Positions 1 through 8,321 are shown, counted from the stretch's first letter. The stretch: DNA of 42,631 nt from an uncultured Bacteroides sp. (GCA_944320865.1 CALUJC010000029.1:1-42631), one strand, 5' to 3'. Made by a program: numbers and translations. Notes: generated by a model not told the origin, from the letters alone.

Positions 1-73
1 TGGTGCCACCAGGAATCGAACCGGGGACACAAGGATTTTCAGTCCTTTGCTCTACCAACTGAGCTATGGCACC
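1..73 (-). tRNA. tRNA-Phe (GAA)
   Basis: Read on the minus strand, the acceptor stem GGTGCCA (73 to 67) pairs with TGGCACC (8 to 2), with discriminator A at position 1. The T arm contains GGTTCGATTCC and the anticodon loop is CTGAAAA, giving anticodon GAA (Phe). The gene is 73 nt without CCA; whether CCA is encoded lies outside the window. Confidence 0.97.
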
Positions 74-91
74 TTTCTTGGTTTGCGGGTG

Positions 92-122
92 CAAAGATAA
101 GGAGTTTTTTTAATACTGCAAT
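92..122 (-). promoter_or_regulatory. Promoter of tRNA-Phe
   Basis: The minus strand has TATCTTTG at 99-92, an exact match to the Bacteroidota -7 consensus TAnnTTTG. It is preceded after 19 nt by ATTG (122-119), one base off the -33 TTTG. The predicted start is about a dozen bases before the mature tRNA 5' end at 73. Confidence 0.6.
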
Positions 123-144
123 GCTTTCCGGAGAAAAATGCATA

Positions 145-178
145 AAAAAGAGCTTCCCCGTGCAGGAAAGCTCTTTTT
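145..178 (-). terminator. Terminator after malate dehydrogenase
   Basis: Arms AAAAAGAGCTT and AAGCTCTTTTT flank a short C/G-rich interior. It lies about 65 bp past the mdh stop on the minus strand and separates mdh from tRNA-Phe. The A/T flanks would let it work in both directions. Confidence 0.7.
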
Positions 179-242
179 CGTGGGGCGGTAATCTCCTTTT
201 CGGCCCGTGGGGGAGGGGAGATTGCCGGTATGTGTCCGTTCA

Positions 243-1244
243 TCAGTCGATGTTCGGGTTGATGCTGTGCCATTGGTCAATGGGAGGAAGCACGCCCATG
301 GCGATAACTTCGTCGCGCAAAGCACACAAGTGTTCGTAGCTCTTGTCCAAAGCAGCCTGTTCTTCGGCTGTTCCGTTCAAGGCAGCACAGTGGCAACCTT
401 CGGTGTCGATAGAAGTTTCCCAAGCCATCATGATGTGATCGTACTTATCGTTGGATACGTATGTACCGGCAGGCCAACGGAACGGCTTGCCGCCCATAGC
501 TGCGCCGATCATTTCGATGGAAACGTATGCCGGGCTTTGGAATGAAGAACGTCCGCGCAGGTTGATGATGTTTGCACCGCCTTTCGTTACTTTCTGCTGG
601 ATTTCAGCCCATTGTTCTTTGGTCAGGGCGTCTGTGCCGATGATGTCGGTCAGAGCCTTGCCGTTGACTTTGGCTGTAGAAGCGAATACGGCCATTTGTT
701 CGCCGTGTCCACCGTATGTACGGCAGTTTTCAACTGCGTCCATGGAAACGCCGAAGTGCTTTGCCAGTTCGCTGCGCAAACGTGTAGAGTCGAGAGCGGC
801 AAGAGTCGTCACCTGACCCGGTTTCAGGCCGGAGTACAGCAGTGTGATAAGACCGGTGATGTCGGCCGGGTTGAAGATGATGACGATATGTTTCACGTCC
901 GGGCAATAGGTTTTGACATTCTTGCCGAATTCTTCAGCGATAGCGGCGTTGCCTTTCAGCAAGTCTTCACGGGTCATGCCTGCCTTACGTGCGGCACCAC
1001 CAGAGTTTACGATATATTTAGCACCGGTCAGAGCCTCTTTGATATCGGAAGTGAAAGTGATGTTTACACCCTCGAAACCACAGTGGAATAATTCTTCGGC
1101 AACACCTTCCAGACCCGGAGCGTAGGGGTCGTACAAGCAGATGTTGTTAGTCAAGCCCATCATGATGGCAGTTTGTGCCATGTTAGAACCAATCATGCCG
1201 GCTGCGCCGACGATGGTCAACTTCTCATTAGTCAGAAATTCCAT
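243..1244 (-). CDS. mdh: Malate dehydrogenase (NAD-dependent)
   Basis: This 333-residue cytoplasmic enzyme interconverts malate and oxaloacetate; in Bacteroides it feeds the reductive branch to fumarate and succinate. The N-terminal Rossmann fold shows GAAGMIG at residues 13-19 and the adenosine-binding aspartate in LYDP (39). Substrate-site arginines are visible in AARKAGMTR (86, 92) and LDSTRLR (155), and the catalytic histidine is in YGGHG (180). The length is normal for the LDH/MDH superfamily, including the MDH forms used by anaerobes. It is transcribed alone: a -7 element lies upstream and a terminator follows. The LDH/MDH assignment is certain; malate rather than lactate as substrate rests on overall similarity and the arginine-rich substrate loop. 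Confidence 0.93.
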   Translation of the reverse strand: MEFLTNEKLTIVGAAGMIGSNMAQTAIMMGLTNNICLYDPYAPGLEGVAEELFHCGFEGVNITFTSDIKEALTGAKYIVNSGGAARKAGMTREDLLKGNAAIAEEFGKNVKTYCPDVKHIVIIFNPADITGLITLLYSGLKPGQVTTLAALDSTRLRSELAKHFGVSMDAVENCRTYGGHGEQMAVFASTAKVNGKALTDIIGTDALTKEQWAEIQQKVTKGGANIINLRGRSSFQSPAYVSIEMIGAAMGGKPFRWPAGTYVSNDKYDHIMMAWETSIDTEGCHCAALNGTAEEQAALDKSYEHLCALRDEVIAMGVLPPIDQWHSINPNID

Positions 1245-1298
1245 AATTTTAGAAGTTTAAAGTGAGTAATATAAATATGTATTCTTTTTAGCGTGCCA

Positions 1299-1306
1299 CA
1301 AAGATA
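1299..1306 (-). promoter_or_regulatory. -7 element upstream of mdh
   Basis: TATCTTTG on the minus strand matches TAnnTTTG exactly, giving a leader of roughly 45-50 nt. No -33 TTTG is present at the expected 19-21 nt spacing; a TTTG occurs nearer, at 1322-1319. Confidence 0.55.
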
Positions 1307-1390
1307 GTCCTTTCTTGTCAAAGTTGTGCACCTGCGACTGTTATATTTTGACAAAGGCGCGTGTTTTTGATGTAAGTTAAGGCATTTGCT

Positions 1391-1471
1391 GGCGATACTA
1401 CGCCCGCTCGGTAGCGATACTACGCTTGGTCGGTGGCGATACTACGCCCGGTCGGTGGCTGTACTACGCTT
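1391..1471. repeat. Intergenic palindromic tandem array, 22-bp period, about 3.7 units
   Basis: Units begin at 1391, 1413, 1435 and 1457. Each of the first three holds a 4-bp inverted repeat around the loop ATACTA: GGCG/CGCC in units 1 and 3 and AGCG/CGCT in unit 2, so one base pair has changed on both sides. The linker is close to CGGTCGGT. Unit 4 is degenerate. The array lies between the divergent -7 elements of mdh and the CvfB-like gene and stops about 9 bp before the latter, so neither predicted transcript includes it. Confidence 0.9.
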
Positions 1472-1479
1472 TTTTTCGC

Positions 1480-1487
1480 TATATTTG
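1480..1487 (+). promoter_or_regulatory. -7 element of the CvfB-like gene
   Basis: TATATTTG matches TAnnTTTG exactly. It puts the transcript start near 1494, so the coding start must be the ATG at 1511 and not the in-frame ATG at 1433, which falls inside the tandem array. Confidence 0.65.
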
Positions 1488-1510
1488 TGGCCGAAATCAA
1501 TGATACGGAT

Positions 1511-2347
1511 ATGGCTATAGCATTAGGAAGATTCAATATCTTGAAAGTGGTGAAGAAGGTCGATTTCGGTCTCTATCTGGATGGCGGCGAGGAGGGGCGC
1601 ATCCTGCTCCCGGCGCGCTACGTGCCCCAGGGCTGCGAGGTGGGCGACGAGCTGAACGTCTTTCTCTACCTGGACAATGAAGAGCGGCTGGTGGCCACCA
1701 CGCAGCAGCCGCTGGCGCAAGTGGGCGACTTTGCCTGCCTGCGTGTGGCATGGGTCAACCAGTACGGCGCCTTCCTGGATTGGGGGCTGATGAAGGACCT
1801 CTTCGTCCCCTTCCGCGAGCAGCGCGAGCGCATGGAGGTGGGCTACAGCTACGTGGTGCACGTGCACCTGGACGACGAGAGCTACCGCATCGTGGCCTCG
1901 GCCAAGGTAGAGCGCTACCTTTCCATGGACGAGCGGCCGCCTTTCCAGTCCGGAGACGAGGTCGATGTATTGGTGTGGAAGCGCACCGACTTGGGCTATA
2001 AGGTGATTGTGGATAACCGGTATGCCGGCCTGCTGTTCGAAAACCAGGTGTTCCGGCCCCTGCGGGTGGGCGACAAGATGCAGGCCTACGTCAGGCAAGT
2101 GCGCCCCGACGGCAAGATTGACCTGGCCCTGCAGCGCGAAGGTCGTGGCAAGGTGGCGGACTTTTCGGAAGAGCTGTTGGAATATATCCGCCGCAACCAG
2201 GGCCGCATACTGCTGACCGACAAGAGCCCGGCCGAGGAAATCTATGCCACCTTCGGCGTGAGCAAGAAGACCTTCAAGCAGGCGGTGGGCGACCTTTACA
2301 AGCGCCGCCTCATCCGCCTGGAGGCCGACGGCATCCGGCTACTCTAA
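1511..2347 (+). CDS. CvfB-family S1/OB-fold RNA-binding protein
   Basis: The protein has 278 residues from the ATG at 1511. It opens with LGRFNILKVVKKVDFGLYLD, the typical start of the CvfB (conserved virulence factor B) family: tandem S1-like OB-fold modules followed by a winged helix. Repeated OB segments are visible, such as YGAFLDWGLMKDLFVP and ADGxI-type strands (RPDGKIDLAL). The C-terminal part, EEIYATFGVSKKTFKQAVGD onward, reads as a winged helix. It probably binds RNA and regulates gene expression in the cytoplasm; the target is unknown. It is preceded by its own -7 element and the 22-bp array. Its stop overlaps the convergent tolC stop by 9 bp. The coding sequence is markedly GC-rich. 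Confidence 0.85.
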   Translation: MAIALGRFNILKVVKKVDFGLYLDGGEEGRILLPARYVPQGCEVGDELNVFLYLDNEERLVATTQQPLAQVGDFACLRVAWVNQYGAFLDWGLMKDLFVPFREQRERMEVGYSYVVHVHLDDESYRIVASAKVERYLSMDERPPFQSGDEVDVLVWKRTDLGYKVIVDNRYAGLLFENQVFRPLRVGDKMQAYVRQVRPDGKIDLALQREGRGKVADFSEELLEYIRRNQGRILLTDKSPAEEIYATFGVSKKTFKQAVGDLYKRRLIRLEADGIRLL

Positions 2348-3673
2348 GGGGATGCCCTGGTAGAAGTCCAGAATCTTCGTGCGGAACAGGTACTCGTACT
2401 TGGCCTGCAGCTCGTCGCTTTGCGCCTTCATCAGGTTTTGCTTGGCTTCGTTGTACTCCACGGCGTTGGCCTTGCCGCCTTCATACTTCCGTGCCATCAG
2501 CTGGAAGGATTCCGCGCTGGCCAGCATGGCGGCGTGGCTGCTGGTGTACTTGGCCTGCGAGGCGGTGGCGTTGTACCATGCCTGCTGTATCTCCTTGTAC
2601 AGCGTCTTCTTGGCATCGTCCAACTGCAGGGCGTAGTTCTCGCGTTGCAGGCGGGCGGCGCGCACCTGGTTGCGGGTGGCCAGCCGGTTGAACAGGGGCA
2701 CGCTGAGGCTGATACCCACGTACTTGTTGAAGTTGTCATTCATCTGCTGGCTGAAGTTCCGGTTGATGGTGGAGTAGTAGCTCGTGCCCAGGCTGCCCGA
2801 CAGGCTCAGCTGGGGGTAATACCCGCTTTGGGCGATGCGGATGCTGTGCTTGCTGCCCTCCAGCCTGTATTGCGCGGCCTGTATGGCCGGTTTGCTCAGC
2901 AGCGCCGCGTTGTAGATGTCTTCGGGGTTGGTAAGCAGCTGCAGCTCCAGCGAGTCTTGGGGCGCTTCGAGCACGAAGCCTTCGGGGCTGTCCAGTTCAA
3001 TGAGTTGCGCCAGGTCGAGCAGCGACAGGTGGTAGTCGTTGTCCGTCTGCACCAGGGTCATTTGGTCTTGCGCCACGCGCGACCGTGCATCCGCCACCTC
3101 GGCGGCCGATGCCTTGCCCGTCTGCGCCAGGCGTTCGATGCGGGCGCATTGCTCGCGGCTCAGTTCCACTTGGCCTTGTGCCACGTCGCGCAGCTCCTGG
3201 TTGAACAGCACTTGCAGGTAGGCCGAGGCGATGTTGATGCTGATGTCTTCCTTTGCCTTTTCCAGGTCGGCCACGGCGGCCTTGAGGTTCAGCTTGGCCA
3301 GGGCATACTGGTTGGGCAGCTGCAGACCGGTGAACAGGGGGATGCTGGTGCTGAGCGACAGGTTGGTGCCGTTGCTGCTGGTGTTGACGTAGACGGTGGA
3401 GTAGTCGCCCGTCTCCTCGTCGGGCACGGCGGTCTGCGTGCGTCCCCAGTTCCAGCTTTGGTTGGCCGAGCCGTTCAGGTTGGGCAGGCGCGCCCATTTG
3501 GCCGTGTTCACTTCTATTTCGCTTTGCTTGGCGGCGTTGTCGCTTTGCCGGATGTTGATGTTGTGCTCGATGGCGTAGTCTATGCAGCGGCGTAGCGACC
3601 AGGGTTCTTGCGTCTGCGCATGTGCTCCGCCGGTGGCACATGCGGCAAGTATCAGGTAGTAAAAGGGTTTCAT
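2339..3673 (-). CDS. TolC-family outer membrane efflux protein
   Basis: This is the 444-residue last gene of the exporter operon. A signal peptide (residues 1-19, ending GAHA) precedes two TolC/OEP repeats with long helical hairpins: an alanine- and glutamine-rich coiled coil around residues 125-215 and a second around 325-430. Short beta segments such as NLSLSTSIPLFTGLQL and VGISLSVPLFNRLATR are the conserved strand-turn ends of each repeat. It should trimerise into an outer-membrane channel that receives substrate from the adaptor just upstream (32-bp gap). The stop overlaps the convergent CvfB-like gene by 9 bp, leaving no room for a separate terminator. Confidence 0.92.
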   Translation of the reverse strand: MKPFYYLILAACATGGAHAQTQEPWSLRRCIDYAIEHNINIRQSDNAAKQSEIEVNTAKWARLPNLNGSANQSWNWGRTQTAVPDEETGDYSTVYVNTSSNGTNLSLSTSIPLFTGLQLPNQYALAKLNLKAAVADLEKAKEDISINIASAYLQVLFNQELRDVAQGQVELSREQCARIERLAQTGKASAAEVADARSRVAQDQMTLVQTDNDYHLSLLDLAQLIELDSPEGFVLEAPQDSLELQLLTNPEDIYNAALLSKPAIQAAQYRLEGSKHSIRIAQSGYYPQLSLSGSLGTSYYSTINRNFSQQMNDNFNKYVGISLSVPLFNRLATRNQVRAARLQRENYALQLDDAKKTLYKEIQQAWYNATASQAKYTSSHAAMLASAESFQLMARKYEGGKANAVEYNEAKQNLMKAQSDELQAKYEYLFRTKILDFYQGIPLE

Positions 3674-3705
3674 GCTATGTCTGTTATAAAGTCAAGGTTA
3701 TACGG

Positions 3706-4800
3706 TTACTCTTGCTCGGCGCCACGTATGCGGTCGGACAGGGTCACTCCGCTGCGTATCACGATGTTGATGCCGTCGCTCATGCCCACCTCTACGGGCT
3801 GGCGGCGGAAGCGTTGTTGGGGCACGCTGTCGGTCAGCACGTAGACGAAGGTGCTGTCGCCCTGGAATTCTACGGTGCTTTCGGGCACGCTGAGGGCTTG
3901 GCTGGCACGCTCCAGCACAATCTCGGCGTTGGCCGAGTAGCCGCTGCGTATGGTGACGGTGTCGGGCACCGTGACGGCTGCCTTCATCTCGAACTGGTTG
4001 GCGCCGTTCTCCTCCGTGGCCTTGGGGGCGATGTATTCTATCTGCGCCTCGAAGGTGTAGTTCTGCAGGGCGCCGATGGTGAGCTTCACGGGCATGCCTT
4101 CGCGCACGCGGCCCACTTCGGTCTCGTCGATGTTGCCCCGGAAGATGAGGTCGCTCATGTCGGCCACGGTGGCGATGGTGGTGCCGTCGTTCATGGTGTT
4201 GGCCATGATGACGGAGTTACCCACCTTGATGGGCACGTCCAGTATCAGCCCGTCGATGGTGCTGCGGATGAGGGTGCTGCTGTAGGCGGCGCTGTTCTGC
4301 GTGATGCCTTCCTTCACAATCTGCAGATTGTCGGCAGCCGCCTGCGTTTCCTCGCGGGCCTGGCGGACGGCCACTTCGCCCTGCTCGTACTCTTCGGCGC
4401 TGATGAGGCTGTCGGCATAGAGCTGCTGCAGGCGGGCAAAGTCGGTCTCGGCCTGCCGCCCGTTGATTTCGGCCAGGCGCAGGCGGCTTTCTGCCGAGTT
4501 CAGGGTGCCCAGTTCGGGGATGACTTTCACCTTGGCGATGACCTCGTCTTTCTTCACCATCTGCCCGGCGTCTTTGTAGAGCACGTCGATGATGCCCGAT
4601 ATCTGGGGCTTGATTTCCACCTCGTCCCTCGGCTCTACTTTGCCGGTGATGACGGTGGTCTTTTCCAGGTCGGCCACGGTGGGCGACACTACTTGATAGG
4701 TCGTGACTTCGGGCCTTGATTTTTGCCACAGGAACACGAAGGTCCAGATGAACAGGCCTGTCACGAGGACAAGCACTGCATACTTCAGGTACTTTTTCAT
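3706..4800 (-). CDS. macA: MacA-type periplasmic adaptor (membrane fusion protein)
   Basis: The protein has 364 residues: an N-terminal membrane anchor (about residues 7-26), then a lipoyl half-domain (DEVEIKPQISGIIDVLYKDA and following), an alpha-helical hairpin (about 105-165), the second lipoyl half (STIDGLILDVPIKVGNSV), a beta barrel and a membrane-proximal domain. This is the RND/HlyD adaptor layout used by MacA. It would bridge the two inner-membrane permeases to TolC. An eight-unit 23-bp palindromic array fills the gap between this gene and the upstream permease, making the spacing unusually long (230 bp) for an otherwise compact operon. Confidence 0.92.
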   Translation of the reverse strand: MKKYLKYAVLVLVTGLFIWTFVFLWQKSRPEVTTYQVVSPTVADLEKTTVITGKVEPRDEVEIKPQISGIIDVLYKDAGQMVKKDEVIAKVKVIPELGTLNSAESRLRLAEINGRQAETDFARLQQLYADSLISAEEYEQGEVAVRQAREETQAAADNLQIVKEGITQNSAAYSSTLIRSTIDGLILDVPIKVGNSVIMANTMNDGTTIATVADMSDLIFRGNIDETEVGRVREGMPVKLTIGALQNYTFEAQIEYIAPKATEENGANQFEMKAAVTVPDTVTIRSGYSANAEIVLERASQALSVPESTVEFQGDSTFVYVLTDSVPQQRFRRQPVEVGMSDGINIVIRSGVTLSDRIRGAEQE

Positions 4801-4843
4801 TGTCGTATAGTGTTTATTGTTTGTTTCCTTTTTATGTCTTTGT

Positions 4844-5027
4844 CTGTTCCCCGTATAGGAAACGGTCTGTTTCCCGTATAGGAAACGGTCTGTTCCCCGA
4901 ATAGGAAACGGTCTATTCCCCGAATAGGAAACGGTCTGTTCCCCGTATAGGAAACGGTCTGTTCCCCGAATAGGTAATGGCCTGTTACCCGAGTAGGTAA
5001 CGGTCTGTTACCCGAGCGGGTAATGGC
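4844..5027. repeat. Intra-operon palindromic tandem array, 23-bp period, eight full units
   Basis: Units start at 4844, 4867, 4890, 4913, 4936, 4959, 4982 and 5005, each exactly 23 bp. The core is GTTYCC-N6-GGAAAC in units 1-5, perfect in unit 2. In unit 7 it becomes GTTACC-N6-GGTAAC, so both arms have changed together. The single mismatch in units 1, 3 and 5 is C/A on the plus strand but G-U in the minus-strand transcript, so the operon mRNA can still pair. Unit 6 is a mosaic of the two forms and pairs poorly. The array ends 3 bp before the permease stop codon. Confidence 0.95.
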
Positions 5028-5030
5028 CCG

Positions 5031-6272
5031 TCACTCGTCGCGTATGGCGTCTATCGGCTTGATGGCCATGGCGCGGTAGGCGGGGGCCAGCCCGGCCAGC
5101 ACGCCCAGGGCCACGAGCAGCAGGCAGGTGCCTATGGCCAGGCCGAAGGATACCTGGTAGTGCGTCTCCACCACGCCGGGCGGGTTGACGGCCGTCTCCA
5201 GCACGTTGAGCACGAACACGCCGAACGAGATGCCCGCCAGTCCGGCCACGGTGGTGAGCATGATGCTTTCGGACATAATCTGCTGCAGTATGTCGCGCGG
5301 GCGGGCGCCGATGGCGCGGCGGATGCCTATCTCCACCGTGCGCTCCTTCACGGTGACCATCATGATGTTGCTCACCCCTATGGCCCCGGCCAGCAGCGTG
5401 CCCAGCCCCACGAGCCAGGCCAGCAGGCGGGTGCCGGTGAGCAGGTTGTCCATCATGCTGAACATGGCCTCCAGGTTGAGCAGCATCACGGCCTGCGGGT
5501 CGTCGGGGTGGATGTAGTGGGCGGCCTTGACGCGGCGTTCCACCTCGGGCTGCACGTCTTTCACCTTATAGCCCGGCTTCATGGTGAAGCACACCACCTG
5601 CACCTTGTCGCCCAGGTTGTACACGTTCTTCATCGTGGTGTAGGGCAGGGTGACGGCCTCCGATGCCTGCCCCTGTATGTTGACGTTGCCCTCGCTGGCG
5701 CACATGCCCACCACGCGGTAGTACACGCTGTCCACCTGCACATACTGCCCGCAGGGGTCTTCGCCCGGCTTGAAGAGGCTTTCGTACACGCGCTTGCCTA
5801 TGACGCACACCTTGCGCGCCTCGCGTATGTCCACGTCGTTGATGAAGCGGCCGTAGGCCATCTCCTGGTGCTCTATCCGCTCGTACTCGGGGTAGAGGCC
5901 CTTGACGGAGCACTCGTACTTGTTGCCTGCATACGAGGCCGTCTTTCCCCACATGGCCGTGCTGGGGGTGGCCACTTCCACGCCGGGCACCTGGCGTATG
6001 CGTTCCACGTCGTCTACGTCCACATCCCACCAGCGTCCTTTCTTGAAGCCCTTGTAGGGCATGCTGGTGCTGTTCGATATCACGAAGCCCGAGTTGGTGG
6101 CAAAGCCCTCGAACTCTTGCTGCAACTCCTGTTGCATCCCTTGTCCGCCCCCTATCAACGCCACGAGCATGAAGATGCCCCAGAACACGCCGAATGCCGT
6201 GAGCAGGCTGCGCGTCTTGTTGCGGGTGATGGTGACGAGTATCTCCTCCAGTGTGTCTCTGTCTATTTTCAT
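5031..6272 (-). CDS. MacB-type ABC transporter permease (second of two)
   Basis: The protein has 413 residues from ATG at 6272. A TTG at 6305 would add 11 residues but overlaps the stop of the upstream gene, so ATG is preferred. The N-terminus MKIDRDTLEEILVTITRNKT is the usual amphipathic entry to TM1. A large periplasmic MacB core domain (about residues 50-260) follows, and then three transmembrane segments of the FtsX family (about 275-400), with the cytoplasmic coupling motif TVEIGIRRAIGARPRDIL. It likely forms a heterodimer with the neighbouring permease, driven by the ATPase at 7605-8321. Gap to the upstream gene: 29 bp. Confidence 0.92.
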   Translation of the reverse strand: MKIDRDTLEEILVTITRNKTRSLLTAFGVFWGIFMLVALIGGGQGMQQELQQEFEGFATNSGFVISNSTSMPYKGFKKGRWWDVDVDDVERIRQVPGVEVATPSTAMWGKTASYAGNKYECSVKGLYPEYERIEHQEMAYGRFINDVDIREARKVCVIGKRVYESLFKPGEDPCGQYVQVDSVYYRVVGMCASEGNVNIQGQASEAVTLPYTTMKNVYNLGDKVQVVCFTMKPGYKVKDVQPEVERRVKAAHYIHPDDPQAVMLLNLEAMFSMMDNLLTGTRLLAWLVGLGTLLAGAIGVSNIMMVTVKERTVEIGIRRAIGARPRDILQQIMSESIMLTTVAGLAGISFGVFVLNVLETAVNPPGVVETHYQVSFGLAIGTCLLLVALGVLAGLAPAYRAMAIKPIDAIRDE

Positions 6273-6301
6273 AATGCTTATGGTTCTGTCCGTTACTTGT
6301 T

Positions 6302-7561
6302 TCAATCGGCCCTCAATGCCTCGATGGGCCGTATCCTGGTGGCCTTCCGGGCGGGGAAGAAGCCCGCCAGCGTGCCGGCGATGATGAGTGTCAGCGTGGC
6401 CTGCAGGGCGATGCCAAGGTCCACCGTGGGGTCGCTGAACATCTGCGCCTCAAACATGCCCGCGTCCACCGTCTGGCTGCCGAAGGTGGCGTTCATCCAT
6501 TCCGTTGCCCCGATACCTGCCACCAGCCCGACGTAGCCGAACACGGTGGTGATGGTGACGCTCTCCACGATAATCAGCCACAGTATGTTGCGCGGCTTGG
6601 CGCCCAGCGCCTTGCGTATGCCGAATTCGTGCGTGCGCTCCCTCACGGTGATGAGCATGATGTTGCTCACGCCCACAATGCCGCTCAGCAGCGTGAAGAT
6701 ACCTACTACCCAAATGGCAGTACGCAGTATGGCCATGGCGTTCTGCGTCTGCAAGTAACTGGTGAAGCGGTTCCACAGCCAGATGGCGCCGTCGTCCTCA
6801 GGGTCGAAGCGGTGGTTGGCGGCTATCACCCGGCGGTAGTCGCTTTCAAAGGCCTCGTTGCTCTCTTCATCGGTCAGGCCCTGCGTGGTGAAGATAATGC
6901 TGTTCAGCTTGTTTCCTTTATTATATATAGTCTGTAGGGTGGAGAAGGGCACGTAAGCCTCGCTGGGCTCCATGTTGCCCTGGTCGGTAAAGGTGCCCAC
7001 CACCTGGTAGGCCACGCCGCCCACGTTGACAAACTTGCCCAGCGGGTCGGTGTGCGCCTTGCCGAACAGCACGTCGGCCGACTTGCGGTGCAGCACAATC
7101 ACCTTGCGGCGCTCCTGCAGGTCGGTCTGGTTGATGAAGCGGCCCGTGTAGGTCTTCACTGCCTCTATCTCCCTGTAGTTAGGGTACACCCCCAGCAGCG
7201 ACAGGTTGACGTATTCGCCCCCGTAGCTGATGTTGAGTCCGCCTTGCGACACGGTGGCGCCGGCCTCGAGCACGTGCTCGGTGAACAGCGTGCCCGTGTC
7301 GTCTACATCGCGGTTGTCCAGCTGCACGTAGCGGCCTTCTTGCAGGCCGTCGTAAGGTTTGGTGGTCCATCCCGGAAATACCCGTATGGAGTTCAGTGCG
7401 CTCTGCGAGGTGTTTTGTTCAAAAGCGTGTATAAGCCCGTTGCCGGCGCCCAGCAGCACGATGAGCATGAAGATGCCCCATGCCACGGCAAAGCCAGTGA
7501 GGAACGTCCGGAGCTTATTGCGCCTGATGGTTCCGTAAATTTCTTGCCAAAGGTCTATCAT
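6302..7561 (-). CDS. MacB-type ABC transporter permease (first of two)
   Basis: The protein has 419 residues with the same architecture as its downstream paralogue: TM1 (RTFLTGFAVAWGIFMLIVLL), a periplasmic MacB core, then FtsX-type TM2-4 with RTHEFGIRKALGAKPRNILW as the coupling helix. The two permeases are diverged rather than recent duplicates, which favours an obligate heterodimer. Both lack a fused ATPase domain, unlike E. coli MacB, so they depend on the separate upstream ATPase. The gap to that ATPase (43 bp) contains a dispersed repeat. Confidence 0.92.
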   Translation of the reverse strand: MIDLWQEIYGTIRRNKLRTFLTGFAVAWGIFMLIVLLGAGNGLIHAFEQNTSQSALNSIRVFPGWTTKPYDGLQEGRYVQLDNRDVDDTGTLFTEHVLEAGATVSQGGLNISYGGEYVNLSLLGVYPNYREIEAVKTYTGRFINQTDLQERRKVIVLHRKSADVLFGKAHTDPLGKFVNVGGVAYQVVGTFTDQGNMEPSEAYVPFSTLQTIYNKGNKLNSIIFTTQGLTDEESNEAFESDYRRVIAANHRFDPEDDGAIWLWNRFTSYLQTQNAMAILRTAIWVVGIFTLLSGIVGVSNIMLITVRERTHEFGIRKALGAKPRNILWLIIVESVTITTVFGYVGLVAGIGATEWMNATFGSQTVDAGMFEAQMFSDPTVDLGIALQATLTLIIAGTLAGFFPARKATRIRPIEALRAD

Positions 7562-7565
7562 AAAA

Positions 7566-7596
7566 AATGAAGAGTTAAGAATGAAGAACGAAGAAG
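7566..7596. repeat. Dispersed GAAGAATGAAGAAC-type repeat, copy 1
   Basis: An intergenic stretch made of AATGAAGA/GAAGAAC motifs. An 18-bp stretch at 7578-7595 is identical to 37629-37646. Similar short stretches are common between Bacteroides genes (general knowledge, not tested here). Confidence 0.6.
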
Positions 7597-7604
7597 TGTG
7601 TGCG

Positions 7605-8321
7605 TTATTTCATCAGCCCGTTTTGCCCGAAAGGCGATGCGTCGTGTCTCAGGTTCTCCTCAATGCTGCCTATTACTCCGTCTTTAATGTGGATTATCTT
7701 GTCCGTCTGGTTGGCCACGCCGCTTTCGTGCGTTACCACCACGATGGTCATGCCCGTCTGGTGCAGGTCTTTCAGTATCTGCATCACCTCTACCGATGTC
7801 TTGCTGTCCAGGGCACCCGTGGGCTCGTCGGCCAGAATAATTTGCGGCTGCGTAATGAGTGCCCGGGCTATGGCCACACGCTGCTTCTGCCCGCCACTCA
7901 TCTCGTTGGGCATGTGGTGCGCCCAGTCCTTCAGGCCTAGCTTGTCCAGATACTCCATGGCCAGGGCATTGCGTTTGCGCCGTCCCACCCCTTGGTAGAA
8001 CAATGGCAAAGCCACGTTCTCCATGGCGTCTTTGAACGAAATGAGGTTGAACGACTGGAATATGAACCCAATCATGCGGTTACGGTACTCGGCAGCTTTG
8101 TTTTCGCTGAGGTTCTTTATCAGTTTACCATTTAAGTAATATTCCCCAGTGTCATAATTGTCCAATATCCCCAATATATTTAATAAGGTAGATTTTCCCG
8201 AACCCGAAGCACCCATGATAGAAACAAATTCTCCTTTGCCGATGTGTAGGTCAATACCCTTCAGTACGTGCAGTGGTGCACCGTTGTTATAAGTCTTGTT
8301 GATGTCTTTTAGTAGTATCAC
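7605..8321 (-). CDS. MacB/LolD-type ABC transporter ATPase
   Basis: This 238-residue nucleotide-binding subunit energises the two permeases. Visible motifs: Walker A GASGSGKST (37-45), Q-loop Q89, signature MSGGQ (141-145), Walker B ILADEP (162-167) and H-loop H198. It is the first gene of the five-gene exporter operon. Upstream, a minus-strand TACATTCG at 8379-8372 is one base from the -7 consensus and may be the operon promoter. The family exports macrolides, peptides or lipoproteins. With an adaptor and TolC in the operon, export across both membranes is much more likely than Lol-type lipoprotein release. The substrate is unknown. Confidence 0.93.
   Translation of the reverse strand: MILLKDINKTYNNGAPLHVLKGIDLHIGKGEFVSIMGASGSGKSTLLNILGILDNYDTGEYYLNGKLIKNLSENKAAEYRNRMIGFIFQSFNLISFKDAMENVALPLFYQGVGRRKRNALAMEYLDKLGLKDWAHHMPNEMSGGQKQRVAIARALITQPQIILADEPTGALDSKTSVEVMQILKDLHQTGMTIVVVTHESGVANQTDKIIHIKDGVIGSIEENLRHDASPFGQNGLMK

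Noticed and set aside
1391-1471. CRISPR array interpretation of the tandem arrays (also 4844-5027, 15860-15989, 36963-37056)
   Set aside because: Units follow each other directly with only 4-11 bp of near-constant linker; there are no unique 30-bp spacers and no cas genes.
5160-6536. Long plus-strand frame opposite the two permease genes (458 codons), with similar ones at 2420-3595 and 3622-4719
   Set aside because: Histidine/valine-rich antisense translations with no motif; the minus-strand genes are well-supported family members.
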